The position numbers were made by a program, and so were the translations under genes. The notes below the pieces were generated by a model that did no database searches, had not been told where the DNA came from, and saw nothing but the letters and a program-made list of their open reading frames with translations. Shown here piece by piece: positions 9,101 to 17,190 of a DNA stretch of 64,000 nt. The first letter of the stretch is position 1. Each line of letters opens with the position of its first letter. The stretch is from contig JAHISQ010000152.1 of assembly GCA_018818125.1 (NCBI GenBank), positions 62,001-126,000 of the forward strand. The letters run 5' to 3'. Source of the DNA: Candidatus Rifleibacteriota bacterium. GTDB taxonomy: Bacteria; Muiribacteriota; Ozemobacteria; Ozemobacterales; Ozemobacteraceae.

Positions 9101-9697
9101 GTCGGAGGCGCGTTTAAGAATTGCCTGCTTAAAAACAGCGTTGAGAAACTGCACGACAGCACTTTGCTCGGAAGTTTTGCGAACTACTTCGATACCAGAG
9201 TCAGCAGCTTCCTCAAGCTCGCTTTTGGTCTCATCGCCGCCGATTGAAAATCCTTCCCATGAATAGAGCTGTCGAATGGCAAGTTCTATCTGGTTTTTTG
9301 GGGCAATCAGCACTTCGAGTTTGCACTGGGTAAGAAACGCGATCATGTCGGTGCCCATGATGTCGAATGGGTCGGCCATGACAACGGTAAGCTTGTTGCC
9401 TTCGCGCTTGTAGGGAATCATCTTGTATTGTTTGGCCTGATATTCAGGAACCAGCTGCAGAATCTTGGCATCGACTTTGATATTCGTGAGGTCGACGACC
9501 GATATGCCGAGAAATTCGGCCCAGAGATCGAGTATCTGACGTTCAGAGAGAAGGCCGAGTCTGACAATAATATTTTCGAGCCGTTCGAGGGTCTGCGCCT
9601 GAATTATTTTGGCCTTATCGAGCTGTTCTTCGCTCAGCAGACCTTTTTGCAGCATAAGGCGCTCGACGGTTTGCTTGGTTGTTGCGATGTTATTCAT
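6191..9697 (-). CDS. GspE/PilB-type secretion ATPase with a repeat-containing C-terminal extension
   Basis: A 1168-residue protein, roughly twice the usual ~560. Residues 1-150 are an MshEN-type N-terminal domain. Residues ~170-560 are a complete type II secretion/type IV pilus assembly ATPase: Walker A G-P-T-G-A-G-K-T-T-T near 320, the Asp box, Walker B with V-G-E-I-R-D, the His box L-S-T-L-H-T-N-N, and a zinc-binding CPSC...CRDC tetracysteine near 453-480. After a Met/Gln-rich linker (~600-630) comes a ~550-residue extension with three ~78-residue repeats. Each begins F-K-P-W-Q-F (near residues 775, 852, 930) and contains a W-L-x-x-x-L-x segment and an F-x-x-N-G-L-x-x-x-L motif. An AGGAGGAA ribosome site precedes the ATG. 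It lies in an operon with the upstream secreted protein and the downstream PP2C phosphatase. Confidence 0.93.
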   Translation of the reverse strand: MNNIATTKQTVERLMLQKGLLSEEQLDKAKIIQAQTLERLENIIVRLGLLSERQILDLWAEFLGISVVDLTNIKVDAKILQLVPEYQAKQYKMIPYKREGNKLTVVMADPFDIMGTDMIAFLTQCKLEVLIAPKNQIELAIRQLYSWEGFSIGGDETKSELEEAADSGIEVVRKTSEQSAVVQFLNAVFKQAILKRASDIHVEPREDILLVRFRVDGMLHDAMTGPKSLIAPLISRIKILSHLDIAERRMPQDGRLKVKMQEKEIDFRVSTVPSLLGEKAVLRVLQRESKFELDNIGFFPDDLIRLKSALDEPYGLILVTGPTGAGKTTTLFGMLKYFSSTEINIFTIENPVEYRIPGITQVQINDKIGLDFASGLRAALRQDPDVILVGEIRDLETAEIAFRASLTGHKVLSTLHTNNAPASINRLINMGVPAYLVTAAVRVVVAQKLLHRICPSCKIEYKPSQSIIQRLNLNPGKLIGTRFYKGNGCRDCNQTGTLGRTGVYETMLVTASMKDVIMEGGTEMSIKRVARLEGMRTLREMAIDLAITGESTLEEVVYVTPSDDDERRIPLGGLFGGQGGSNIIMPIQMQPMSAAMQSGNMQSTTAGAQVMQQKRAPIDLNDPVIKTIIAALEKEYLFFNDEKLAEKLHLPTIQIRELMQMQNLYRTQEGFSHYFGKNPEEMSETDVADVIAMILEKHGEIPGFIFQNETQAPIWATLALKSALEKLRHRVQKPEELPEYFNEQFIIDVGLEQVYLWADRSRFTMLELAAPGKFKPWQFAETERWLESNDINTCAREALEWLMSEKLGCSRGDLPTMLNRNIFKDNGLGAILEKFNDSCYQLVNQIFPQVFKPWQFAEEEPLIWFQEDRLEVAGNATRWLIEERLGMPVEEIPKRISIREFHTNGLSKLLDLFNQNLAMIIENAYPGRFKPWQFNEQAELWRSSEAMEIARQATEWLIKDRLHLTPEKAAQHLTRRHFINNGLGQMLGSLFNHSHFMALENCIEELKSNEIFQKALFNYAHEVREINAKWEAIAEKIAINHFGKARFKVTLPNLKIAPIVPENERIYINAANQIEYVPQLVIPKLSAYSDFSDFSNWVPYCDRLTYWILGDDRGTGYVEPTHPKVKLVFVDALIAGLRSKGLLDVVEKVQQLVATHTRMLDHKAPAGI

Positions 9698-9718
9698 GAT
9701 TTCCTCCTGCTGTAGCCG

Positions 9719-10474
9719 CTACTTAACTTCAATGCGGTAGGAACGGCGCTCGAGTGAGCTGGTTTCGTCTGTTGTTTCATAAAAGGCATATAAATTGAAT
9801 TCGACATGGCCAACCCGTTTCGGGTGAAATGTGACCACGAATTTGTCTTTGACTTTGCTGACTGAGTGAATAGAAATGCGGTTGTCGTTATAGACGTAGT
9901 CGATTTTCCAGTCGAGTTCTCGCAGGTTTGAATAGCGCGGCAGTTCAATGTCGAAATACTGATTGAGTCTGGTTTCAATTATTTTCGTTGGCTTGATTTC
10001 TGCAGGTAGCAGTCTGACCTGACAGTCGCTGGAAACCAGAAAGCGCGGCACAGTCATAACCATACCATTTGCAGTGTAGATTCCTTGCGGCAGTGGTACG
10101 CCGTTTCGGTCGATGGTTAACCATGTCAGCTTTTCAGAGCGGGTTTCGCCGCTTTTGAGTGGGATAGTGTGCGGAGAATCAGCCCATATTGTACCTTGAG
10201 ACCATCGGTATATCTGAATCTTGTTGTGGTAGGTGGCGAAGTCCCATTGCTGCCCGGTGGGGTAGTGAATGTTAACGGTCTTGTCGGTACGATTGCGGAT
10301 AGTAATTGTAAAAGTGGCGACCGTGCCCGCGATAATCTCTGGTTTTTCGGTAGTCATGGTTATCTGCAGATCCGCTGGGTTGATAAACTCCCATTTGCGG
10401 TATTTTTCTGCGCGCAATGTGCATGCTGGCAGCAGCATCATAATAATTACAATTAAAAGATGTTGGTTTTTCAT
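9719..10474 (-). CDS. Exported protein with BsuPI-like domain
   Basis: This 251-residue protein has a hydrophobic signal (MKNQHLLIVIIMMLLPAC). The LPAC could act as a lipobox, or cleavage could follow L-R-A. Residues ~40-140 resemble the BsuPI intracellular-proteinase-inhibitor fold: F-T-I-T-I-R-N-R-T, then G-Q-Q-W-D-F, then I-Y-R-W-S, ending G-I-Y-T-A-N-G. The C-terminal ~90 residues form another beta-rich domain, loosely like an I42/chagasin inhibitor but lacking its N-P-T-T-G motif. The ATG at 10474 is preferred over a further upstream in-frame start because the signal peptide begins there. It ends 21 bp before gspE, suggesting an operon. The function is unknown; the domain can also serve as a generic protein-interaction module. 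Confidence 0.65.
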   Translation of the reverse strand: MKNQHLLIVIIMMLLPACTLRAEKYRKWEFINPADLQITMTTEKPEIIAGTVATFTITIRNRTDKTVNIHYPTGQQWDFATYHNKIQIYRWSQGTIWADSPHTIPLKSGETRSEKLTWLTIDRNGVPLPQGIYTANGMVMTVPRFLVSSDCQVRLLPAEIKPTKIIETRLNQYFDIELPRYSNLRELDWKIDYVYNDNRISIHSVSKVKDKFVVTFHPKRVGHVEFNLYAFYETTDETSSLERRSYRIEVK

Positions 10475-10834
10475 ATTCAAGATGATACAACACCTGCCCG
10501 ACTCTGCAAAGCACTTGCTTGATGAATTTGTTGAATACTTGAGCAAACAGGCAATGGTTTCTCTATTTTGTAAAAGTAATGTGGCTTCATTTCTCACTTG
10601 CCTGCCTGACATCATTCAGGCTCGTCATAAGCTTACGTTTACGCAAATTCTCGCGAGGCTCGGTTTTTGCTACCTTCAAATAAGTTGCTCGAAAACGTTA
10701 AGCAATTTATTGCGTTGCTTTGTGGTTTTTTGTCTTAGCGTGAGTATGTCTGCTGCGCATGAGATTGGTATTATAAGCAGGTATACTGAGTGAACGCGAA
10801 ATAAATTTCGAAATAAATATGCAGCGGTGAGGCA

Positions 10835-10863
10835 TTGACACTGTGCTGATGGATTCTTATAAT
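10835..10863 (+). promoter_or_regulatory. Consensus sigma70 promoter
   Basis: TTGACA, 17 bp, TATAAT: a perfect match to the housekeeping consensus, 61 bp upstream of the ATG of the secreted protein at 10925. The remainder of the 10475-10924 gap contains no convincing gene. Confidence 0.85.
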
Positions 10864-10924
10864 TGGGAGGTAATTGTACCGTTTGATTTGAAAGTCTCTT
10901 TGTTCAAAGAGCGGAGGAATAAAT

Positions 10925-12514
10925 ATGAAGCTGTTTAATACCAGGACGCTACGCAGACTCTCACTGATGACAGTGATTATGTTCGTATTGTCAACTTTCG
11001 GTGCCTACGCGCAGACCCCGCAGGTGACCATTCCGGTTGCCGGCAATCAGGCCGTAGATATCTCAATTCTCAACAATGTTCTGCCTGAACTCAACAACCT
11101 GCAGAGCAATCTGAGAACTGCGCAAAGCACGCTGCTGAGCCTTGAGAAAGTTTCTACCCCGCTGTATAACCAGATAGCCCCTAGCAATATGGAGGCCATG
11201 AGTATCAGTGAGCGCCTTAAGGCAATCATGGGTAATGCCAAGTCGCTGTTGGGAACTACTCTTGTTAATTCTGGTGCGCAGGCAAATGCTGCGATTGAAG
11301 CTGGTGCTTCGCCGATCGCGCTCTCATACGATCAACAGCTGGCATATGGCGTTGAACAACTTGGTGCTCAGGCCTCAAAACTTCAGAGCAATGGGAAATT
11401 TGCTGCAGCAACCGAAAAACTCAAAGCAATTCTTGTCCTGGTTAAAGAAAATATGCAGAGGATTATTACCGCGATCCGGGCTAAAATTTTTGCAGTTGGA
11501 CAGAAGGTTGGTCTGATCAGCAAAGACAAAACCTTTGAGAATGGCAAAGTCAAAGATTCTGATGGAAGTGGCGACAAGATGCTGTTGAGCGCTTCTGCTG
11601 ACGTGCAGTATGCCGATACCTTTTCTGGTAAATTGGCTAAGGGTGTGACTGAAGGCACGCAGAACGCCAAGACTTCGCTCAAAAACAGCTTTTCGTTCAC
11701 CAATCTTGCAATCACAACTACGGTTGCTGTAGGTACTAATCTGGCAATCGACATGATTCATGGCAACAAACCATCGTTTTCAAAAGCGGTTAAATCAGTT
11801 GCTACTCTCGAATTTGCCGGCAATGTGGTTGGCTCGGCCCTTGGTGCCGCTGGCGGTCAGTTTGCTTCAACTCTGGTTAAGACGTTTGTTCCAGGCCCGA
11901 TTGGCGCGCTGGTTGGTTCGGTTATCCCGATAATGTTCGCTTCTGCGTCCGGCCAGATGGGCTCTAATCTGATTAGCGGCCTTAAAAGTGGCGAATTTTC
12001 AGTCGCCAAGGCATTCAAGGCGATTGACAAAGTTGATCTCGTGGGTTCTTCAATCGGTTCTGCAATTGGTATGGCTCTGGGTGCTCCGATTCCGGTAATT
12101 GGTCCGATTATCGGTGGTATCGTCGGTGGTTTCCTCGGAAGTCGTGTAGCCAAACTGATTGCTGGTTTTGCCAAGGGTGGCAAGATTTCAACAATCTTTA
12201 GTAAGGGCAGCAGCGTTGCAGAGAAGACAACCAGCAATGCGGGTTTTCCGGTCTCTATTGGTTCTGTTGCTGGCGGCGGTAGGGGCACTGGCCCTGTAGT
12301 CATGGGAAGCGCAATGGCTGATTCGTCATCGATAGCGGTGTCTGGTTCAGCTGCGGACCTTGAACAGGTTGAAAAGAAGTATTATGATACTTACCTGGAA
12401 TACAATCGCATGGTTGAAGCCAATGATCAGGAAGGTGCCAAAAAGGTATTCGAACAGCTGAAGAAATATTCAGATGAATACACTGCACTCAAAAAGCAGA
12501 TTAAGGGCGAATAG
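10925..12514 (+). CDS. Secreted glycine/alanine-rich protein
   Basis: 529 residues with a clear signal peptide (hydrophobic stretch to F-G-A-Y-A-Q, cleavage after about residue 29). Residues 30-220 are helical and polar with coiled-coil character. Residues ~255-420 contain several Gly/Ala-rich hydrophobic segments of the glycine-zipper kind (G-S-A-L-G-A-A-G-G, G-P-I-G-A-L-V-G-S, G-P-I-I-G-G-I-V-G-G-F-L-G). The last ~55 residues are a charged helix. The ribosome site GGAGGAAT and the perfect consensus promoter suggest high expression. A role in membranes or the cell surface is possible from the segments; I do not recognise the family. A GC-rich hairpin follows. Confidence 0.8.
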   Translation: MKLFNTRTLRRLSLMTVIMFVLSTFGAYAQTPQVTIPVAGNQAVDISILNNVLPELNNLQSNLRTAQSTLLSLEKVSTPLYNQIAPSNMEAMSISERLKAIMGNAKSLLGTTLVNSGAQANAAIEAGASPIALSYDQQLAYGVEQLGAQASKLQSNGKFAAATEKLKAILVLVKENMQRIITAIRAKIFAVGQKVGLISKDKTFENGKVKDSDGSGDKMLLSASADVQYADTFSGKLAKGVTEGTQNAKTSLKNSFSFTNLAITTTVAVGTNLAIDMIHGNKPSFSKAVKSVATLEFAGNVVGSALGAAGGQFASTLVKTFVPGPIGALVGSVIPIMFASASGQMGSNLISGLKSGEFSVAKAFKAIDKVDLVGSSIGSAIGMALGAPIPVIGPIIGGIVGGFLGSRVAKLIAGFAKGGKISTIFSKGSSVAEKTTSNAGFPVSIGSVAGGGRGTGPVVMGSAMADSSSIAVSGSAADLEQVEKKYYDTYLEYNRMVEANDQEGAKKVFEQLKKYSDEYTALKKQIKGE

Positions 12515-12537
12515 TAACTACTGATTCAGTTCTTTTA

Positions 12538-12575
12538 CCGGGGCAGCTCTGCGAAGGGTTGCCCCGGTTGCTTTT
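12538..12575 (+). terminator. Terminator after the secreted glycine-rich protein gene
   Basis: An 8-bp stem CCGGGGCA/TGCCCCGG with a 14-nt loop is followed by TTGCTTTT, 24 bp past the stop codon. Confidence 0.75.
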
Positions 12576-12679
12576 AGCTATGGGCTATTCATTGAAGTGA
12601 CTCGTTCGTCGGCCATACTTAGCTGGGAAGTGCTTTAAATGCGCGTGCTGAACAGGAATTATACGCGTGAAATATAGTC

Positions 12680-12708
12680 TTGACGCAGGTTTTAAAGAGT
12701 AGTATCAT
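12680..12708 (+). promoter_or_regulatory. Sigma70 promoter of the purD-like gene
   Basis: TTGACG, 17 bp, TATCAT, ending 40 bp before the GTG start at 12749. An apparent upstream in-frame start at 12680 coincides with the -35 box and is therefore not used. Confidence 0.7.
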
Positions 12709-12748
12709 ATTGCAACTTGCTTATCTCTCGCTTTTTTTGAGGTGTTTT

Positions 12749-14011
12749 GTGAATATACTTGTGCTTGGTTCTGGAGCCAGAGAGCATTCGATGGTACACG
12801 CTCTGGCGCGATCACCCTCGGTGCATCAGATTATTGCCTGTCCAGGTAATGTTGGCATGAGTGGCATAAGTATTTGTCGTCGCGTTCCTTTTAAAGATAA
12901 TGCAGAACTGGTGCGCTATTGCAAAGACAAAGTTGTTCTGGCAGTAGTTGGCTCATCCAAGTATGTCGAAGATGGCACTGTTGACGCTCTGGCATTGGCT
13001 GGGATACCGGTGATTGGTCCCGCTGAAGACGCTGGTAGAATAGAGACCAGCAAGGCTTTTGCCTCTAAATTCATAGCGCGACATCATCTGCCGGCACCAC
13101 GCACTCATATTGTTGTGAATGCTGTCGAGATTGCGGCAGCTTTTAAAGCTGATCCAAAGATCCGGGTGGTCAAGTGCGATGGATTTTCGCATGGATTAGG
13201 CGTTGCTGTTGCCGAAACTCTTGAAGATGCTAAAAGCGCTGCCTTGAAGTTTCTCAAGCGTCACGGCGCACCTCTGATTCTTCAGGAAAGACTCGAAGGC
13301 GTCGAGTGCTCCTACACTATCCTGACAGACGGGCAGCAATGGGTATCGTTCAGTTCCTGCCGCGACTATAAACGCGCTGATGATGGCGAAACCGGCCCGA
13401 CAACTGGTGGTATGGGCGCAGTGAGCCCGTCACCTGATCTTACCCCCGAACTCGACCGCAGGATTGTTGAAACTATTGTACAGCCGGTGGTAAATGGTAT
13501 GAAGGCAGATAACCTGCTTTACCGCGGTTTTCTTTCGATTCAGCTGATGTTGACGGCAGAAGGTCCAAAGATTCTTGAATTCAATGCTCGACTTGGTGAC
13601 CCTGAAACGCAAAGTATTCTCACCCGTTTTCGTGGTGATCTGGCTGGTTTGCTCAAGGACTGTGCCATGGGTTGTCTGACTTCAGTCGGTTCAGAGGTTG
13701 CTTTTGGCAGACACTCTGCTGTTTCTGTAGTTGTTGCTCGCGAGGGCTACCCGGACAATGAAGCGACAGATCCTGTTGTCAGAGGATTCGACAAAATTTG
13801 TGACTCTCTGGTTTTTTTCTCGAACTGCCGCAGATCTGAGAATTCAGAAGATTACCGTTTTAAAAGTGGTCGACTGATCAGCGTTACCGCTGTTGGCGAA
13901 ACCCTCGAAGAAGCCCGTGATAAGTGTTATAAAGATATTGCTCGTCTCGAACTTGATCGAGTTAAATATCGTCTGGATATTGGGCAGGCAAATGGCTCAG
14001 GTCTAGAATAA
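12749..14011 (+). CDS. purD: Phosphoribosylamine--glycine ligase, divergent
   Basis: 420 residues, the usual PurD length. PurD joins glycine to phosphoribosylamine in purine synthesis, using ATP (ATP-grasp fold). Visible are the N-terminal N-I-L-V-L-G-S-G-A-R-E-H motif, G-P-T-T-G-G-M-G-A near residue 216, and the ATP-grasp metal motif L-E-F-N-A-R-L-G-D-P-E-T-Q. Two normally conserved segments differ. The P-E-A-P-L motif reads G-S-S-K-Y, and the glycine-rich ATP loop (usually K-A-D-G-L-A-A-G-K-G-V) reads K-C-D-G-F-S-H-G-L-G-V, losing the lysine. It may be a divergent PurD or a paralogue with altered substrate. The GTG start has GAGGTG 5 nt upstream. It is a single-gene unit with its own promoter and terminator. 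Confidence 0.8.
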   Translation: MNILVLGSGAREHSMVHALARSPSVHQIIACPGNVGMSGISICRRVPFKDNAELVRYCKDKVVLAVVGSSKYVEDGTVDALALAGIPVIGPAEDAGRIETSKAFASKFIARHHLPAPRTHIVVNAVEIAAAFKADPKIRVVKCDGFSHGLGVAVAETLEDAKSAALKFLKRHGAPLILQERLEGVECSYTILTDGQQWVSFSSCRDYKRADDGETGPTTGGMGAVSPSPDLTPELDRRIVETIVQPVVNGMKADNLLYRGFLSIQLMLTAEGPKILEFNARLGDPETQSILTRFRGDLAGLLKDCAMGCLTSVGSEVAFGRHSAVSVVVAREGYPDNEATDPVVRGFDKICDSLVFFSNCRRSENSEDYRFKSGRLISVTAVGETLEEARDKCYKDIARLELDRVKYRLDIGQANGSGLE

Positions 14012-14120
14012 TCTTTTCAAACTCTTCTGCATAAGACGCAAAGAATATGAGATCTCTCTATCAGATTGTATTCAGGCGAAGCGTCAGAGAGTGATTTGAT
14101 AAATATTTCCGATCTATAAA

Positions 14121-14156
14121 AAAACTCCCGTCTGGATAAACCAGACGGGAGTTTTT
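14121..14156. terminator. Bidirectional terminator
   Basis: A perfect 12-bp stem ACTCCCGTCTGG/CCAGACGGGAGT has a 5-nt loop, flanked by A-tract and T-tract. It serves the convergent purD (+) and phospholipase D-type (-) genes. Confidence 0.9.
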
Positions 14157-14167
14157 GGCCGGTTCAG

Positions 14168-16411
14168 CTAGATGATCTTCTTGAGGAAAGTGAGCTTTGA
14201 GAGGATTTTGAGCAGCCAGAATTTTTTGCCTGGCAAATCGTCAGGACCGTGAACGGCCTGGACGTTACCTTTGGAATCGAATTCAACTTTGTATTCGTCT
14301 GATTTTGCGATGTCTGTGAAGATCCCGCTGCGCAGCTGGTTGGCAAATTCATCTGATTTTATGGCAGCGACAACCTCTGAGTTGATTTCTTCGCTCATGT
14401 AATCAAGGTTATAGGTGCCAACTACACCAATTTTGCGGTCGAAAACCCAGGTTTTGGCGTGCAGTTTGTTTGCGCCTTTGTAGACAAAGATTCTGATATT
14501 TGGAATCTCGGCAAAAATCTTTTTCCAGTCTGCATAAAACATGGCCTGAGTCGCAAGGCTGTCTGTAGAAGCAGGACTGTTTGTGTGCATCATGATGGGG
14601 ATTCCGCGCTTGCCCGCTCGTTTGAGAGCGTTGAACATGCGTTCGCTGAGCACTACATAGGGGTTTTGAATGTCGATTTCTTTGCGGCAGCCATCTATAT
14701 AGCGAATCATCTGATCGGTAATGTCGTTACGCGGCCCACCAAGAGAGTGTTTGTCGATGATTTTGACCGGAGCCTCAACTGCGTTCGCGAAGCGGTCAAA
14801 GCCTGTGAAATCACGCAGGTTGTTGTAGGGAGCAACTTCTTCCATATAGGTGGTAGCTGCTTTGATATATTTTTTATTGGCATCGCGGGGCATAACGAAT
14901 TTTTCGTTGTTTATGTGGCTGTCCATTACATCGTAAGCAGCAAAGAGCTGGTCTGACATAACGTCGATGTTACCCCAGAGTTCTTTGGTGATCGAATAGG
15001 TTTTGAGCTTGGTAAACTCTTCATCAAAGGCGAAAGACAGCTGTTCGCTGATCTCACGGCTTTTAACTATTACGTCGCAATCGCGGTAGGCTCCAGAATG
15101 ATCTTCTGGTTCAAGAAAATAATCCATGGAGACGTTACGACCACCAATAATCGCGTATTCATTATCGACAACGATGATTTTGTCATGGTTCGACGCCATC
15201 AGTTTGCGCGGATCCTTAAAAACTGCGAACAGATTGGCATGAACCGGGTTGAACACCTTAACCTGAACATTTGGATATTCGGTCAGTTCCTGCAGCAAAT
15301 CCTGCCCGAGCATCTTGCGGGTCAACTCTTTGGTGCCGCGTGCATCAAGAAGAAGTCTGATTTTCAGGCCATCTTTTGCTTTTTTAAGAAGTTGTCCCAC
15401 CAATGAGCAGCCAAAGGCATCTTTTGCCATGATGAAATATTGTATGTCAATCGAATGACGGGCTTCATTCAGAGTCTTCCAGCGGGTATACCATGCCTTT
15501 GAGTTGCTGTAAAGCAAGCTTACTTCGGCATTGTCAGCGTTGCCGCCACTGGCGACCTTAAAACGGTCAAAAGTGATTTCTACCGGCGGTGCAAATTTAG
15601 CTCCCATTTCTTCATACCAAACCTGGAACTTGATAAAATCGCTCTGGGTCTTGTCAAAGTTAAACATTTTGCCGGCATAGCCGATCCAGCGAGTTATCTT
15701 GACCGGAATCGCCAGCCATGAGGTATTGCGATATTTCGTGTAGCTTTCCTGAGAAATGCCGTAAGTCTTGTTAAGAGCATCTTTCCATTGTTTATGTTGC
15801 TTGCCGGCATTGAGATAGTTGATGCGCTCTTTTGCCATTACTGCCAGACGAGAATTTGGGTTGTTGCGGCCGATTTGCGATAAGATTTTGGCAGCAGATG
15901 TTTCGTCGTCCTTTAGAAGTTCATAGGCCTTAGCCATCTCATAGCGTGCGACATCGGCATATTGTGAGCTGCTGTTCGAGTCAATAAAGGTCGAAAGCAA
16001 TTTCATTGCCTGGTCGGGGGTCTTGCGCCCTGAATCTGACCAGAGCTGATCGAGAATTCTCTGCAATCCGACCGGAAGCTGTTTGCTGGTTGTAGCAGAA
16101 AATTCACTGTCAGCTGGGTTAACTGCGGTGGTAGCAGCTGCAGCTGGCTGCTGCTGAGTCGTGACAGCCTGGGGTGTTACCTGCGCGGTCGGGCGATTCA
16201 GCGAGTTTTCATAGGTTGCTTTAGCGTTTTGGTAATCGTTGAGAAGCGACAGAATTTCAGTAGCTGGCTTCTTTTCGTTTACAGCATTACGATATGCATT
16301 GTAGGAAGAAACATATCCTTCATAGTCCGCACGAGGATCGGCCAATAAAGATGCGCTTCCTGCAACGAAGAGCAGGTTGAGCAATAGTGTCAGGCATAGC
16401 AGCTTTTTCAT
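14168..16411 (-). CDS. Secreted phospholipase D/cardiolipin synthase-type protein
   Basis: 747 residues with a signal peptide (cleavage near S-L-L-A-D, residue ~25). A Gln/Ala/Pro-rich linker follows (residues ~75-100), then a helical TPR-like region (~110-215). The PLD-type half carries two HKD motifs: N-H-D-K-I-I-V-V-D near residue 407 with G-G-R-N downstream, and L-H-A-K-T-W-V-F-D near 651 with G-T-Y-N-L-D downstream. Both are intact, so it should be active on phosphodiesters, probably phospholipids in the envelope or outside the cell. Compared with standard cardiolipin synthases the N-terminal exported extension is unusual. Ribosome site GGAGG, 7 nt from ATG. A single-gene unit. Confidence 0.88.
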   Translation of the reverse strand: MKKLLCLTLLLNLLFVAGSASLLADPRADYEGYVSSYNAYRNAVNEKKPATEILSLLNDYQNAKATYENSLNRPTAQVTPQAVTTQQQPAAAATTAVNPADSEFSATTSKQLPVGLQRILDQLWSDSGRKTPDQAMKLLSTFIDSNSSSQYADVARYEMAKAYELLKDDETSAAKILSQIGRNNPNSRLAVMAKERINYLNAGKQHKQWKDALNKTYGISQESYTKYRNTSWLAIPVKITRWIGYAGKMFNFDKTQSDFIKFQVWYEEMGAKFAPPVEITFDRFKVASGGNADNAEVSLLYSNSKAWYTRWKTLNEARHSIDIQYFIMAKDAFGCSLVGQLLKKAKDGLKIRLLLDARGTKELTRKMLGQDLLQELTEYPNVQVKVFNPVHANLFAVFKDPRKLMASNHDKIIVVDNEYAIIGGRNVSMDYFLEPEDHSGAYRDCDVIVKSREISEQLSFAFDEEFTKLKTYSITKELWGNIDVMSDQLFAAYDVMDSHINNEKFVMPRDANKKYIKAATTYMEEVAPYNNLRDFTGFDRFANAVEAPVKIIDKHSLGGPRNDITDQMIRYIDGCRKEIDIQNPYVVLSERMFNALKRAGKRGIPIMMHTNSPASTDSLATQAMFYADWKKIFAEIPNIRIFVYKGANKLHAKTWVFDRKIGVVGTYNLDYMSEEINSEVVAAIKSDEFANQLRSGIFTDIAKSDEYKVEFDSKGNVQAVHGPDDLPGKKFWLLKILSKLTFLKKII

Positions 16412-16442
16412 AAAACAGCCTCCAGTTTAACTTAATGGTACA

Positions 16443-16471
16443 ATTATACTGACTGAAGACTGATAATGGAA
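16443..16471 (-). promoter_or_regulatory. Putative promoter of the phospholipase D-type gene
   Basis: On the minus strand, TTCCAT, 17 bp, TATAAT. The -10 is perfect and the -35 weak; the -10 lies about 31 bp before the ATG at 16411. Confidence 0.5.
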
Positions 16472-16614
16472 GTGCTGTCTTAATGTTTTTATCATCTGCC
16501 ATTATCGCGCTGGAAGCAATTATTCGCAGACTATACCGTCTTTACCGGCGTTGCGTTGATTCTCTGGTGCCACAGAATCGTTATGATTGCATCATTATGT
16601 CATAAAGGGCGGAA

Positions 16615-17166
16615 TTAGACCTGGTTTTTATCAGAAATTGCCCGCGGCTTGCTGAAGGTGAAACTGAGAATAAGCATAATAAATCCGGCGATGAATGGCA
16701 GAGCAAGCATTCTTGCAACAAAAGGCCCCTGGTAGAAGAATACTTTGGCCCGTCCTGGGCGTTCCTGGGTCAGACGCACCAGGTAGGTGCCCTTACCGCT
16801 GTTTCTGGCGTTAAAGCTCTGCCACTTTGCTGGGTTGGGCATCAGTGTTGCAGGATATTTGCGCAGCGCATAGCGATTCCGCAGAATCATCTGCCCGTCA
16901 GGTGCGAGAACCTCAAGTTCGCCGCCAAAATCGCCGAGTTCAGATTTAAGGTCGATTTTGATAGAATCAATGCCATCGGCTGTGACAGATATTTCAGTGG
17001 TCGCTGGCATGTCGTAGCCATCTTCGGCGGTAACACCGAGGTCGCCTTCGCCGATCGGGTTGTCGAGGTAGGCCGGGTCTATTATTGCACCGCCAACAAT
17101 CATCAAAATTGTCAGCCCGAAGGTCGAGGCGATTTTTCTTGTCCAGGTGCCCAGAAAGAAGTTCAT
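16615..17166 (-). CDS. Two-transmembrane protein with extracytoplasmic domain, downstream of clpB
   Basis: 183 residues. A first membrane helix (about residues 13-31, S-T-F-G-L-T-I-L-M-I-V-G-G) is followed by a ~110-residue beta-rich extracytoplasmic domain, then a second helix (about 152-172) and a short basic tail. The outer domain has regular alternating strands ending in G-K-G-T-Y-L-V-R-L, reminiscent of carbohydrate-binding or pre-peptidase C-terminal folds, but I cannot assign a family. The ATG has AGGAGG upstream, and the gene begins 24 bp after clpB ends, suggesting co-transcription. It may be a stress-related membrane protein by association only. Confidence 0.7.
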   Translation of the reverse strand: MNFFLGTWTRKIASTFGLTILMIVGGAIIDPAYLDNPIGEGDLGVTAEDGYDMPATTEISVTADGIDSIKIDLKSELGDFGGELEVLAPDGQMILRNRYALRKYPATLMPNPAKWQSFNARNSGKGTYLVRLTQERPGRAKVFFYQGPFVARMLALPFIAGFIMLILSFTFSKPRAISDKNQV

Positions 17167-17190
17167 GATCGTAGCCTCCTGATAATAATA

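Noticed and set aside
10269-10793. Plus-strand open frame of 174 codons
   Set aside because: Half of it is antisense to the BsuPI-like gene, the composition is not protein-like, and no ribosome site is present.
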